Part shown: positions 8,121 through 17,267 of the stretch, piece by piece
Position numbering within the stretch: position 1 is the first letter of the stretch
Layout: every line of letters begins with the position of its first letter
Source: Robertmurraya dakarensis
GTDB taxonomy: Bacteria; Bacillota; Bacilli; Bacillales; Cytobacillaceae
Direction of reading: 5' to 3'
Assembly: GCF_900156875.1 (NCBI RefSeq)
Contig: NZ_LT707409.1
Location: 2,873,279 to 2,937,278 of the forward strand
Length of the DNA stretch: 64,000 nucleotides
The notes under the pieces: model-generated
The model's input: the letters and a program-made list of their open reading frames with translations, nothing else
What the model was told of the DNA's origin: nothing
Database searches by the model: none
Made by a program: the position numbers and the translations under genes

Positions 8121-9063
8121 ATGCCTTTCTCCTCATGATTAAGTAAAGAAAAATTCCGCTTCCGATGACCCCAACTGTAACTCCAACGGCAATTTCATAA
8201 GGATAAATAATGACACGGCCGAGGATATCACAGACGAGAACAAAGATTGCTCCGAGCAATGCTGTATGAGAAAGACTGTTTTTAAGATGATCCCCACGGT
8301 ACATTGTAACAATATTAGGGATGATCAATCCTAGGAACGGGATCATACCGACCGTGAGAACGACGACTGTAGTAATCAAGGCTACAATCACGAGGCCAAT
8401 ATTGGTCACTCTTTTATGATTAAGCCCTAAATTAACCGCGAAATCTTCGCCCATTCCCGCAATCGTAAATTTATTGGCATAAAAATAGGCAATGATTACG
8501 AGTGGAATACTGATGTAAAGCAATTCGTAACGCCCTTGAAGCATCATCGCAAAATTCCCTTGCAGCCATGACGACATGTTCTGAATCAAATCATTTTTGT
8601 AAGCAAAGAACGTTGTAATCGACCCGATGATATTCCCAAACATCAACCCTACTAATGGAATGAAAATAGCATCCTTATACTTCACTTTCTCTAAAATTTT
8701 CATAAAGAGAAAAGTTCCTAACAACGCAAAGGCAAAGGCTACTAGCATTTTGACTAACGGACTTGCAGATGTAAAGAGCATCAATGATACCAAAATTCCC
8801 AAACGGGCCGAGTCCATCGTACCAGCCGTAGTTGGTTCAACAAACTTATTTCGTGTCAGCTGCTGCATAATTAAACCGCATATACTCATCCCCATACCAG
8901 CTAGCAGGATCGCCATTAAGCGAGGGAATCGGCTCACCCATAAAATATGTGCTTGTTCTTGAGTTAAATCAAAAAGATCTAAAGGAGTTATTCCTTTTAC
9001 GCCAATGAACAATGATGTGATGGATAGGATGATTAATGCTAGAACTAAATATCGTCTTTTCAT
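8113..9063 (-). CDS. Siderophore ABC transporter permease (YclN type, FecCD family)
   Basis: 316 residues, first gene of the operon. FecCD features include SRFPRLMAILLAGMGMSICG near the N-terminus and AVNLGLNHKRV in the coupling loop. A Fur box lies about 55 bp upstream of the start, so expression should be iron-repressed. It pairs with the downstream permease as a heterodimeric channel. Confidence 0.85.
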   Translation of the reverse strand: MKRRYLVLALIILSITSLFIGVKGITPLDLFDLTQEQAHILWVSRFPRLMAILLAGMGMSICGLIMQQLTRNKFVEPTTAGTMDSARLGILVSLMLFTSASPLVKMLVAFAFALLGTFLFMKILEKVKYKDAIFIPLVGLMFGNIIGSITTFFAYKNDLIQNMSSWLQGNFAMMLQGRYELLYISIPLVIIAYFYANKFTIAGMGEDFAVNLGLNHKRVTNIGLVIVALITTVVVLTVGMIPFLGLIIPNIVTMYRGDHLKNSLSHTALLGAIFVLVCDILGRVIIYPYEIAVGVTVGVIGSGIFLYLIMRRKAYE

Positions 9064-9116
9064 AACTCTTTCCTTACTCTTTCTAATTTTTTCGAGAACA
9101 AACTATTCTGCGTAAA

Positions 9117-9135
9117 TGAGAATGATTATCAATAA
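9117..9135 (-). promoter_or_regulatory. Fur box proximal to the siderophore operon
   Basis: TGAGAATGATTATCAATAA is close to the 19-bp Fur consensus (GATAATGATTATCATTATC) and lies 54 bp upstream of the first permease start. Confidence 0.75.
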
Positions 9136-9305
9136 AAAGTTAAAGTAAAATCCAAGGACTGGATTTCGTTCTTGCTAATATCCAGAAACCTATAAGCAGT
9201 GTTGTTTTGTCCCATATGCTGTTTTTCATAGGTTCTATCAATTATGGTTTTGTAATGAGAATAGTTTTCACTTAATCTCAAAAAATATAAACCTTCTACT
9301 TATGA

Positions 9306-9334
9306 TGATAACGATTATCATTATCTTGTGTCAA
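9306..9334 (-). promoter_or_regulatory. Distal Fur box overlapping a -35 element
   Basis: GATAACGATTATCATTATC (9307-9325) matches the Fur consensus at 18 of 19 positions. On the minus strand TTGACA (9334-9329) directly precedes it, so Fur would cover the promoter. The 354-bp gap 9064-9417 otherwise holds the proximal Fur box and, between the two boxes, a hairpin whose AACCTAT/ATAGGTT arms span about 9187-9236. Confidence 0.75.
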
Positions 9335-9417
9335 TATATTTTAACAATGTTCACATAATATATATAAATTTCTTATTTTTATTATGCAAATAATGCTTTT
9401 CCAACTTTAAAAAACAT

Positions 9418-10167
9418 TCACTCCTCATATATCATTTTTCTTGTCATTCCTCCATCAACGACGAGATTAATACCTGTCACAAAATCATTTTCTTCCGTGC
9501 TTAAATACAAACAGGCTCTGGCAATATCAGCAGGTTTTCCTACGCGCTTCGAGAGATGTTGAGCATGATCCTCTTCTTTTAACTGAGAATAGTCTCCGGT
9601 TTCAATCCAGCCGGGAGATATCGCATTAACGCGGATTTTATCATCGCTTAACGATGCTGCAAGAGCATGAGTCAGCGCAACAATCCCTCCCTTTGTAGCC
9701 GCATAAGCTTCAGAATTCGGCTCAGACATGATTGCACGTGTGGAAGCAATATTGACAATGGCACCGCCATTTTGATTTTCACGTATGTATTTAGCTGCCT
9801 CTCTCGAACATAGGAAGACACTCCGTAAATTCGTCTGTATGATATCATCCCACTCCTGCAGTGTCAGATCGTAAGGCGATTTGAACATTCCTTTTCCGGC
9901 ATTATTAATTAGTACGTTTATTTTCCCATAAGCTTCCTTTGTATATTCCATTAATTTAATAATATCTGTCTCTTTTCTAACATCGGTTTTAATAAATGCT
10001 GCTTCTCCATGCTGCTCCTGAATGGATTTGACAACACTCATTCCTTTTTCTTCATCTAAATCCGCAACAACGACACTGCCTCCCTTTTCGGCAAAAGCTT
10101 TCGCTGCACCTTGTCCAATCCCGTTTGCGGCGCCGGTCACAATAATGACTTTATCATTAAAACTCAT
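9418..10167 (-). CDS. SDR family NAD(P)-dependent oxidoreductase
   Basis: 249 residues of a classical short-chain dehydrogenase: cofactor motif TGAANGIGQG (about 11-20), Asp in VVADLD suggesting NAD preference, NNAG (about 88), catalytic Ser in IVNIAST and YAATKGG with the Tyr-Lys pair. The C-terminal VVDGGMTRK is typical of the glucose-1-dehydrogenase-like subgroup. The substrate cannot be read from sequence. It is a single gene, with the nitroreductase terminator upstream. Confidence 0.85.
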   Translation of the reverse strand: MSFNDKVIIVTGAANGIGQGAAKAFAEKGGSVVVADLDEEKGMSVVKSIQEQHGEAAFIKTDVRKETDIIKLMEYTKEAYGKINVLINNAGKGMFKSPYDLTLQEWDDIIQTNLRSVFLCSREAAKYIRENQNGGAIVNIASTRAIMSEPNSEAYAATKGGIVALTHALAASLSDDKIRVNAISPGWIETGDYSQLKEEDHAQHLSKRVGKPADIARACLYLSTEENDFVTGINLVVDGGMTRKMIYEE

Positions 10168-10228
10168 ACCATCTTCACCATCCTTTTTTTATTATTGTAC
10201 CTGCTTTTCCTCTAATAAAACAAAATAA

Positions 10229-10268
10229 TCCCCCTCGCCTCTTATTGTTAAAAGCAAAAGGGGGAAAC
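10229..10268 (-). terminator. Terminator of the nitroreductase gene
   Basis: TCCCCC and GGGGGA arms pair across about 25 nt; on the minus strand they are followed by TTATTTTGTTTT. Confidence 0.55.
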
Positions 10269-10278
10269 TTCGATGTAG

Positions 10279-10863
10279 TTAGAAATCATTTTCAGTGTTG
10301 AACCATCTTGTTACTTCACTGACAGGCTTTATTTTTCTCGCAGGAGGATTCATATTTGGGTAGCCCATATAAATAAAGCCCAAAACTTCCCCTTTGTCTG
10401 ACAGTTTAAACAGCTTCCTCATTTCAGGGTGATAGCAAGGTTCTCCTGTTCTCCAAATGGCCCCGAGACCGAGTGCATGTGCTGCTAACAACATATTTTG
10501 CACCGCCGCATTGACCGCAGCATATTCCTCTTTTACTATCACTCTCGGGTTATCGCTAGGTTCAACCGCAGCCACGATGACAACGGGAGCGCGAAGTGAC
10601 TTCTCCTTTGTTTTAGCCAGCTTTTGCTGATTTTCCTCTGTTTCCGGATTATCCATCTTTTGTGCAGCAATTTTGGCAAGAGTTTCTCCTAGCGGTTTTC
10701 TCCCATCGCCTGTTAACACAAAAAATCGCCATGGTTGTGTTTTAAAATGATTTGGAGCCCAAGTCCCAGCTTCCAACACTTGGTTAATTAACTCCTCCGG
10801 TACCACCTTGTCTAAAACAAGCCCAATGCTCCTTCTTGTTCGTAATGCTTCCAACGCATCCAT
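10279..10863 (-). CDS. Nitroreductase family protein (YdjA-like)
   Basis: 194 residues from the ATG at 10863, which has GGAGG 9 bp upstream; the longer frame begins with a poor TTG. FMN-binding pattern RTRRSIG (about 7-13), then ANHFKTQPWRFFVLTG and the central GLGAIWRTGEP. These enzymes are dimeric FMN proteins that reduce nitro compounds or quinones with NAD(P)H; YdjA-like members are minimal versions. Physiological substrate unknown. Confidence 0.82.
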   Translation of the reverse strand: MDALEALRTRRSIGLVLDKVVPEELINQVLEAGTWAPNHFKTQPWRFFVLTGDGRKPLGETLAKIAAQKMDNPETEENQQKLAKTKEKSLRAPVVIVAAVEPSDNPRVIVKEEYAAVNAAVQNMLLAAHALGLGAIWRTGEPCYHPEMRKLFKLSDKGEVLGFIYMGYPNMNPPARKIKPVSEVTRWFNTENDF

Positions 10864-11014
10864 TTTGGTTCCTCCGATCAACTTTACTAGTTATTTCCTT
10901 TTGATATTTTATATGATTTTGGTTATGAAATGGTTCTATTTGCGGAGTTAAGAGCCCATCACTCGGCTTTCTACTAAATATTCTAACAGACATAAAATAA
11001 CCTACAAAGTAAAT

Positions 11015-11043
11015 AGGCTGCGGGGGTATCCCAGCAGCCTTTC
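11015..11043 (-). terminator. Terminator-like hairpin after copA
   Basis: AGGCTGC pairs with GCAGCCT. The T-tract on the minus strand is weak (ATTTACTTT). Confidence 0.5.
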
Positions 11044-11051
11044 AAACCAGA

Positions 11052-13466
11052 TTATAGCTTTAATTTTTGCAAACGAAGGGCATTCAGAACAACGGATACT
11101 GAACTGAAGGCCATTGCTGCACCTGCAAGCCATGGAGCAAGGAAGCCGATGGCGGCAATCGGGATTCCTAATGTGTTGTACCCAAAAGCCCAGAACAGAT
11201 TTTGTTTGATGTTTTGCATCGTCTTCTTACTCATAAAAATAGCATCTGCAATGCTGTTCAAGTCGCCTCGGATTAAAGTGATATCCGCTGCTTCCATCGC
11301 CACATCTGTACCTGTACCAATCGCCATTCCGATATCTGCTACAGCGAGAGCCGGCGCATCATTGATACCATCCCCAACCATCGCTACCTTCTTGCCGGCA
11401 GCCTGCAATTTTTTCACTTCTTCCGCTTTTCCTTCAGGCAGAACCTCGGCGATCACTTGGTCTATGCCCGCTTGGGCTGCGATTGCTGCCGCTGTATCAT
11501 GATTGTCACCAGTAATCATAATCACTTCTAGGTCCATTTCCTTTAATCGTTTAATGGCAGCGACAGAAGTGTCTTTAATTGTATCAGCGACAGCAACAAT
11601 TCCCGCAAACTTCCCATCAATACCGACTAGCATCGCTGTCTTGCCTTCTTTTTCAAAAGCAGTCATTTTCACTAGAGCTTCTGTAACATCGATTCCTTTT
11701 TGGACCATCAGTTTTCTTGTACCAACGAAAACTTCGGTTCCCTCCACTATTGCGCGAATCCCAAAGCCTGTGATTGATTCAAAATCAGTAACATCCTTTA
11801 ATTCAATACCTTTGTTTGTAACACCTTCCACAATTGCCTGAGCAAGAGGATGTTCTGATTTCTTCTCACTGCTTCCAACATTCGCAAGCAATTGTTCTTC
11901 ACTAAAACCATCTGCCACGACAACATCGGTTAGTACTGGTTTTCCGTTTGTAACCGTTCCTGTTTTATCGAGGACAACCGTTGTAATACCTTGCGTCGTT
12001 TCTAAATGCTCGCCGCCTTTAAACAGAATGCCGTATTCAGCAGCGCGTCCCGATCCTGCCATAATCGACGTTGGCGTTGCAAGTCCCAAAGCACAAGGAC
12101 AGGCGATGACTAGAACGGCAATCAGTTTTTCCAAAGCCTCAGCAAAGTCTCCTGGTGAAACAAATAAGTACCAGATCAAGAAGGTCACAATAGCAATCCC
12201 GACCACAATCGGTACAAAAATGCCCGAAATTTTATCAGCCAAACGTTGGATCGGAGCTTTTGTCCCTTGAGCTTCCTCCACCACTTTAATAATTTGCGCA
12301 AGGGCTGTATCCTTCCCAACCTTTGTCGCTTTCACCTTTAAAAAGCCGTTTTTGTTGATCGTAGCCCCAATTACTTCGTCTCCAGCTGTTTTATCAACGG
12401 GTACACTTTCACCTGTCAGCATTGATTCATCAATCGCTGATTGACCGTCTGTGATGATACCATCTACCGGTATCTTTTCCCCTGGTTTTACATGAAAAAT
12501 ATCCCCTTCTATTACCTCTTCTAATGGGATTTCTTTTTCAACTCCATCACGTTCGACAATCGCTGTCTTCGCTTGGAGCCCCATCAGCTTTTTGATGGCT
12601 TCTGAAGAACGCCCCTTTGCTTTTGCCTCAAAAAGCTTACCAAGAATGATCAGTGTGATTAAGACAGCACTTGTTTCATAATATAGTTCAGGCATATGAC
12701 CGTGGCTTCCGCCAGCCTGCAGTGTTAAATAAAGACTATAAAAATACGCTGCCGAAGTACCTAGTGCTACCAGTACGTCCATATTCGCACTGCCGTTTTT
12801 CAGAGCTTTGTAGGCTCCGACATAGAACTGCTTTCCAATGATAAACTGAACAGGCGTTGCTAAAGCCAGCTGCACCCATGGATTCATCAGAATTTCTGGG
12901 ACATATAAGAAGGACGTGAACTCAAAATGACCAACCATCGTCCAAAGGAGCGGCAATGAAAAGATCACAGCAAAGATAAATTTTGTTGTCTGCCTTTTAA
13001 TCTCTGCTTGGCGATGATCGACGGCTTCACCATTTCCATCTTCCTTCACGCTCGCACCATAGCCAAGGTCCTGTACTTTTTTGATTACATCCTGTACAGA
13101 AATCTCGGAAGGATTATACTCGACAGAAGCCTTTTCAAGAGCCAGATTCACATTTGCATTTGTTACGCCGCTCAGTTTATTTAAGCCCTTCTCGATCCTC
13201 GCTGAACAAGCGGCGCAGGTCATTCCCGTAATTTCAAATTCCGCCTTTTCGGTCACAACATCGTAGCCTAAGTCACGAATCTTGTTTTGAATTTGTTCAA
13301 TATTTGTTACCCCAGGGTCGTATTTAACCGCAGATTTCTCCAAGGCCAAGTTGACATTTGCCTCCTGGACCCCATCTAACTTTCTTAACCCTTTTTCGAT
13401 TCTAGTAGCACAAGCTGCACAAGTCATACCGGTTATTTGCATATTGGTTTCTTTACTGCCACTCAT
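11052..13466 (-). CDS. copA: Copper-exporting P1B-type ATPase CopA
   Basis: 804 residues. Two N-terminal heavy-metal-associated domains each carry GMTCAAC (about 13-19 and 79-85). A membrane domain follows with the CPC ion motif (VIACPCALG), then TGES in the actuator loop, DKTGT with the phosphorylated Asp, the SEHPLA motif and GDGINDAP. It pumps Cu(I) out of the cell, receiving it from CopZ. It lies downstream of csoR-copZ but behind a separate terminator and its own CsoR-like operator, so it may be an independent CsoR-controlled unit. Confidence 0.93.
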   Translation of the reverse strand: MSGSKETNMQITGMTCAACATRIEKGLRKLDGVQEANVNLALEKSAVKYDPGVTNIEQIQNKIRDLGYDVVTEKAEFEITGMTCAACSARIEKGLNKLSGVTNANVNLALEKASVEYNPSEISVQDVIKKVQDLGYGASVKEDGNGEAVDHRQAEIKRQTTKFIFAVIFSLPLLWTMVGHFEFTSFLYVPEILMNPWVQLALATPVQFIIGKQFYVGAYKALKNGSANMDVLVALGTSAAYFYSLYLTLQAGGSHGHMPELYYETSAVLITLIILGKLFEAKAKGRSSEAIKKLMGLQAKTAIVERDGVEKEIPLEEVIEGDIFHVKPGEKIPVDGIITDGQSAIDESMLTGESVPVDKTAGDEVIGATINKNGFLKVKATKVGKDTALAQIIKVVEEAQGTKAPIQRLADKISGIFVPIVVGIAIVTFLIWYLFVSPGDFAEALEKLIAVLVIACPCALGLATPTSIMAGSGRAAEYGILFKGGEHLETTQGITTVVLDKTGTVTNGKPVLTDVVVADGFSEEQLLANVGSSEKKSEHPLAQAIVEGVTNKGIELKDVTDFESITGFGIRAIVEGTEVFVGTRKLMVQKGIDVTEALVKMTAFEKEGKTAMLVGIDGKFAGIVAVADTIKDTSVAAIKRLKEMDLEVIMITGDNHDTAAAIAAQAGIDQVIAEVLPEGKAEEVKKLQAAGKKVAMVGDGINDAPALAVADIGMAIGTGTDVAMEAADITLIRGDLNSIADAIFMSKKTMQNIKQNLFWAFGYNTLGIPIAAIGFLAPWLAGAAMAFSSVSVVLNALRLQKLKL

Positions 13467-13480
13467 ATTATCTACCCCTC

Positions 13481-13497
13481 ATACCCACCGTGGGTAT
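13481..13497 (-). promoter_or_regulatory. CsoR-like operator in front of copA
   Basis: ATACCCACCGTGGGTAT is a nearly perfect GC-centred dyad of the CsoR type. It sits 15 bp upstream of the copA start, between the copZ terminator and copA. Confidence 0.65.
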
Positions 13498-13508
13498 AAT
13501 ATATTTTC

Positions 13509-13545
13509 AAAAGAACGTGCTGTCTTCATCGCAGCACGTTTTTTC
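13509..13545 (-). terminator. Terminator between copZ and copA
   Basis: AACGTGCTG pairs with CAGCACGTT; on the minus strand CTTTT follows. It begins directly at the copZ stop codon. Confidence 0.6.
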
Positions 13546-13547
13546 TG

Positions 13548-13757
13548 TTACTCAACGTCATATCCTTGATCGTCGATCGTTTCTTTAATTTTATCAATTG
13601 ACACAGCATCAGCATTAAAGGCAACTGCCACTGTTCCATCTTCAAGATTTACTTTGACTTCGTTTACTCCATCAAGCTTTCCAACGCTTCCTTCAACTGC
13701 CTTCACACAATGACCGCAAGACATTCCTTTTACATTTAACGTAACTTGTTCCATCAT
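13548..13757 (-). CDS. copZ: Copper chaperone CopZ
   Basis: 69 residues, a single heavy-metal-associated domain with the Cu(I) site GMSCGHC (about 12-18). It carries Cu(I) in the cytosol to CopA. It lies 23 bp downstream of csoR, in the usual csoR-copZ order. Two adjacent ATGs are possible starts; the first was kept. Confidence 0.93.
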   Translation of the reverse strand: MMEQVTLNVKGMSCGHCVKAVEGSVGKLDGVNEVKVNLEDGTVAVAFNADAVSIDKIKETIDDQGYDVE

Positions 13758-13780
13758 AAATTCCTTCTTTCTTAATAGAT

Positions 13781-14125
13781 TTATTTTTTCATTAACTTCT
13801 GAATGGTGACTAGCAGCTCATCAATTGCTTCATGGTCGCCTTCTTGAACGCGATCGACAATACAGCTTTTCATATGGGCTTCTAATAAAATTTTAGCGAC
13901 TCCGTTTAGTGCTGCCGTTGTTGCTGAAATTTGAGTAATCACATCATCACAATAAGTATCTTTTTCAATAAGCCCTTTTATGCCGCGGATTTGACCTTCA
14001 ATTCGATTGAGTCTCGTCACTAAGTTCTTCTTTGTTTTCTCTGAATGATGGCTCTTTCTTACAGATCCATCACAACAGTTGTCATCACAATGAGGATCTT
14101 TGATTGGCGGATCATTCATCTCCAT
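13781..14125 (-). CDS. csoR: Copper-sensing transcriptional repressor CsoR
   Basis: 114 residues from the ATG at 14125, placed 9 bp after GGAGG; an upstream in-frame TTG abuts the Shine-Dalgarno. The DUF156/CsoR helical core begins NLVTRLNRIEGQIRGIKG. Copper ligands are visible as Cys in DTYCDD, then His and Cys in EAHMKSC. The N-terminus is unusually rich in Cys/His (HCDDNCC, KSHH), which could add metal affinity. It represses the cop genes until Cu(I) binds. A CsoR operator lies just upstream, suggesting autoregulation. Confidence 0.9.
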   Translation of the reverse strand: MEMNDPPIKDPHCDDNCCDGSVRKSHHSEKTKKNLVTRLNRIEGQIRGIKGLIEKDTYCDDVITQISATTAALNGVAKILLEAHMKSCIVDRVQEGDHEAIDELLVTIQKLMKK

Positions 14126-14151
14126 ATTTAACAACCTCCTCGAAAATAATG

Positions 14152-14171
14152 TACCATACCCCTCTACCCTA
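14152..14171 (-). promoter_or_regulatory. CsoR operator upstream of csoR
   Basis: On the minus strand TAGGGTAGAGGGGTATGGTA resembles the B. subtilis copZA operator (pattern TACCCTA..GGGGTATGGTA). Confidence 0.7.
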
Positions 14172-14344
14172 TGTAAAGTACTAAATAAACATTTTTTTGC
14201 CCAATTTTTATTTTGTCATATTTCGGACAAAACTTACATGTATCAGCCTGAAGTCTTAGTGGTAATTCCTTCTATAGAACAATGATGGAAGATTCTATGC
14301 ATGTTACAGTATACATAAAGTGGACCATGAAAGAGGCGAAAATA

Positions 14345-15202
14345 ATGAAAAGAGTCATGATTATTTTTCTTGCTCTTGTCGGCATCTATATTTTATTTCA
14401 ATCTGCTACAGCTCTTACTGATTTCATTTTTGGAAAAAATGATACAGCCGCTGAAATTACGGATGAAATTAAAACCATTGAATTGGATGTCTCGGGAGTA
14501 AATGTCAATATCCTTCCTGAAAGCAGAAAGAACTTAGAAGTCAATCTTGATGGAAAAGGCAATGTACAGATCCATAAGGACAAAGACACGATTGCCATCA
14601 CATACGAAAAAAACTGGCTGCAGTGGTTTCCGTTTTTCAACCGTGGTGATGTGAAGGTTTTTATACCAGAAGACTATAATCAGGAACTTGATGTGGAAAT
14701 CGGGTCTGGCAATGTCCATTTAATTGGTAAGTCTTCCTCACAGCCTTATGAATTAGACAAACTTGCCATTGACATGAGTTCTGGGAAAGCCGCTTTAAAA
14801 AATCTATCTGTTAAAGAGTTTGAACATGATGGATCTTCTGGACATCTATCAATAAATTCTCTCACTGCAGATAAGAGCGATATTGATATCAGTTCTGGAA
14901 GCATCTTCATAGGAGAGTATACAGGTGCATTAAAAGCGGATCTATCCTCTGGAAAACTAGAAGTAAAAATGAAGGAGCTGGCAGATTCTGTTCAGGTCGA
15001 TGTTAGTTCCGGCAGCGTCTTTCTAGATCTGCCTGATGATGCCGATTTTACCCTTAATGGTGAAAGCACCTCAGGGAATATATCCTGTGAATTCCCTTTA
15101 GAAATCATCAAACAAGATCAACGCACTCTTGAAGGAAGTCACGGGAAAGGCACACACCCTATTGAGATCGAGGTATCTAGCGGAAATGTAAGAGTCTATT
15201 AG
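14345..15202 (+). CDS. DUF4097-type beta-strand-repeat membrane-anchored protein
   Basis: 285 residues from the ATG at 14345 (GAGG upstream); a longer frame starts at 14282. One N-terminal transmembrane helix (about 2-20) is followed by a repetitive beta domain in which DxSSGxx recurs (MSSGKA, GSSGHL, ISSGSI, LSSGKL, VSSGSV, VSSGNV), typical of DUF4097/adhesin-like beta-solenoids. Such proteins in Bacillus are often linked to envelope stress or LiaI-type systems; no partner is visible here, so no role is assigned. A terminator follows 8 bp after the stop. Confidence 0.7.
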   Translation: MKRVMIIFLALVGIYILFQSATALTDFIFGKNDTAAEITDEIKTIELDVSGVNVNILPESRKNLEVNLDGKGNVQIHKDKDTIAITYEKNWLQWFPFFNRGDVKVFIPEDYNQELDVEIGSGNVHLIGKSSSQPYELDKLAIDMSSGKAALKNLSVKEFEHDGSSGHLSINSLTADKSDIDISSGSIFIGEYTGALKADLSSGKLEVKMKELADSVQVDVSSGSVFLDLPDDADFTLNGESTSGNISCEFPLEIIKQDQRTLEGSHGKGTHPIEIEVSSGNVRVY

Positions 15203-15210
15203 AAAGGATC

Positions 15211-15238
15211 AACCTGGGCAGAGCTCCAGGTTCTTTTT
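15211..15238 (+). terminator. Terminator of the DUF4097 gene
   Basis: AACCTGGGCAGAGCTCCAGGTT hairpin (22 nt given as 15211-15232) followed by CTTTTT. Confidence 0.8.
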
Positions 15239-15277
15239 AAAAGTGCGAAAATGCAGTAATTTCCCTGTGTATGAAAA

Positions 15278-15351
15278 ATAAACGGAAAAATTCCTCTTAA
15301 ATTGGGAAATACACATATTTCCCTAAAAATAGAGGGAGTTTTTCCGTTTAT
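15278..15351. repeat. Long nested inverted repeat between convergent genes
   Basis: The outer arms ATAAACGGAAAAATTCCTCT (15278-15297) and AGAGGGAGTTTTTCCGTTTA (15331-15350) pair with few mismatches. Nested inside, TTGGGAAATA faces TATTTCCCTAA. To the right (15390-15470) GGGAA..TTCTCCCCC motifs recur. No ORF overlaps. Confidence 0.7.
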
Positions 15352-15476
15352 GTGATCCAAATCTCTGGATTTTGTTTTATTTAGAGAAATTAAAGGGAAT
15401 TTCTCCCCCTATATCTGCTCTTTAGCTCCCTCTCTATACATTAGGGGGAAACTCTCCCCCTATCCCGGATTCTTTG

Positions 15477-16667
15477 TTATCCTTCTTCAACAATATGTGA
15501 TCCATTTTCCCCTTTCACAAAAACAAATGTATACAGCAGAAGAAGTAAAACTAAAATCAAAATCGAGAAGCCATAGATGAAGTGATAGCCCGTATAAGAA
15601 GCTAGCAGTCCTAATCCTGTCGACCCGATCGCTACCCCAAGGTCCATTCCGGAAAAGAACATGGCATTGGCTGTCCCCTGCTTATCTCTTCTCACTGCGC
15701 TGACGGCAATGGCCTGCAGTGTCGGGGTAAGGACACCGTATGCAATTCCATAGAAGAATGCGGCAATAAGCAAGGTTGCGGTGTTATTCGTTATAGCTAA
15801 CAGGAAAAGACCAATGATCCCGCTGGCCGCCGCTGGGTAGATAATTACTTTATGACCATAATTATCAAAGATTCTTCCTGAAAAAGGACGTACAGCTGCC
15901 ATGACGATCGAGACAATTAAAAAGAAGAATGCGACAGATCCTTCAATATGCGCTTCCTTTCCCAGCTCATTTAAAAAGCTGATCACGCCTCCTAGTGAAA
16001 CGGTAAAGAAGACGGTCAGCAAGCAGGGTAGAAAGGCCTTTTTATCAAAAGCATACTCCTTGAAGGTAACCTTGTCTTTCTTCTCTTTCTTTTGTTCTAC
16101 TTTCTTAGGTGCTTTTGTAAAAAAGCTAATGATTAGTGTCGCGATAGTAAGCAGCACAGAAACAATGATTAATAGATTGTAAGAATATAGCTGAAGCAAG
16201 GACAAGGCGATCATCGGAGCCAAGCTTGTTCCAATGCTTGTTGCCAGTCCATAATAGCCAATTCCCTCTCCCAGCCTGTTTGCTGGAATAATATTGGTTG
16301 CCATCGTTGAAAGAATCGTAGATAAAATCCCAAAACCAATCCCATGTAAAGCTCGTAAAAATAGTAATAAAGGAACAGAATCTTGCCCATAGCTGAACCC
16401 GATGGTAACAGCAACAAATACCAAGCCGGCCAAACTCATCACTTTCATATTCATTTTATGAATGAGATAGCCAATTAACGGCCGCGTCACAATCGCTGCA
16501 AGCATGAACACCGTTGTCATTAACCCGCCCTGTGCGGGATTATTTTTCACATCCGTTATATAAGCTGGAAATCCTGCGGTTAAAAGCTGGACACATACAA
16601 AAAATAAAAAAGCCATCAACACAATGGCTACGTACCTACCTGTCCATAATTTAGTTGATTTACTCAA
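15477..16667 (-). CDS. MFS transporter
   Basis: 396 residues with about twelve hydrophobic segments and the MFS loop motifs RPLIGYLIHKMNMK (between helices 2 and 3) and RPFSGRIFDNYGHK in the second half. Probably a proton-coupled exporter. It directly follows a MarR regulator gene (1 bp gap), the common arrangement for drug or metabolite efflux. Substrate unknown. Confidence 0.85.
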   Translation of the reverse strand: MSKSTKLWTGRYVAIVLMAFLFFVCVQLLTAGFPAYITDVKNNPAQGGLMTTVFMLAAIVTRPLIGYLIHKMNMKVMSLAGLVFVAVTIGFSYGQDSVPLLLFLRALHGIGFGILSTILSTMATNIIPANRLGEGIGYYGLATSIGTSLAPMIALSLLQLYSYNLLIIVSVLLTIATLIISFFTKAPKKVEQKKEKKDKVTFKEYAFDKKAFLPCLLTVFFTVSLGGVISFLNELGKEAHIEGSVAFFFLIVSIVMAAVRPFSGRIFDNYGHKVIIYPAAASGIIGLFLLAITNNTATLLIAAFFYGIAYGVLTPTLQAIAVSAVRRDKQGTANAMFFSGMDLGVAIGSTGLGLLASYTGYHFIYGFSILILVLLLLLYTFVFVKGENGSHIVEEG

Positions 16668-16668
16668 A

Positions 16669-17127
16669 TTAATTCCTTCTTTCTGTCTGATGGTCTAAAA
16701 GATGTTGTATCGAGTCTTCCAAAGATACTAATACTTCCTGGAAAATGGTTAATTTTTCATCTGGTATTCCTTCGATGATAATTCCATAAATGTTTTCAAG
16801 GAAAGGAATCAATTCTTCCGAAAGGGAACTTCCTTTTTCGGTGATTTTAATAAAAAAAGATCGCCGGTCGTTTGGGTTGGGTATTCTTTCAACAAACCCA
16901 TTTTTCACAAGAAGGTCTAGTATTTTCGTTAATGTCGCTTGATCTTTATCTGATCGCTCCGATAATTGCTTCTGGGTAATATGATCGCATTCATATAAGG
17001 TGCGGAGGACGCTCCATTGTTCAGTAGTAATACAGTAAGGCTTGAGATGATGATTAATAATCCTCGTAACTTTCTTACTGAGCCGTACTGTTGCAGCTCC
17101 AATCGATTTATCTAATGTTATTTTCAT
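16669..17127 (-). CDS. MarR family transcriptional regulator
   Basis: 152 residues with a winged helix: ITQKQLSERSDKDQATLTKI as recognition region and the wing IPNPNDRRSFFIKITEKG. Probably represses itself and the MFS gene behind it in response to a ligand. A 12-bp palindrome upstream is a candidate operator. Confidence 0.87.
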   Translation of the reverse strand: MKITLDKSIGAATVRLSKKVTRIINHHLKPYCITTEQWSVLRTLYECDHITQKQLSERSDKDQATLTKILDLLVKNGFVERIPNPNDRRSFFIKITEKGSSLSEELIPFLENIYGIIIEGIPDEKLTIFQEVLVSLEDSIQHLLDHQTERRN

Positions 17128-17190
17128 TGTGAAGCCCTCCCTTATCCGACTTACATATTATATCTCTAAATATTATTTGTGTAAATATAA

Positions 17191-17202
17191 TTTGTATACA
17201 AA
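17191..17202. promoter_or_regulatory. Candidate MarR operator
   Basis: TTTGTATACAAA is a perfect palindrome in the AT-rich region 64 bp upstream of the marR start, with TATAAT-like sequence beside it. Confidence 0.45.
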
Positions 17203-17216
17203 CTACTTTATCACAC

Positions 17217-17258
17217 ATAAAAACGGAGCATGCCTATAAAGCAAACTCCGTTTTTTTA
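17217..17258. terminator. Bidirectional terminator
   Basis: AAAACGGAG pairs with CTCCGTTTT, with T-runs on both strands. It ends the binding-protein gene on the minus strand and also lies upstream of marR. Confidence 0.75.
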
Positions 17259-17267
17259 TAAAATAGC

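Noticed and set aside
11149-11841. Plus-strand frames of 117 and 112 residues within copA
   Set aside because: Antisense shadows with Ser/Ala/Ile-rich composition typical of reversed coding sequence.
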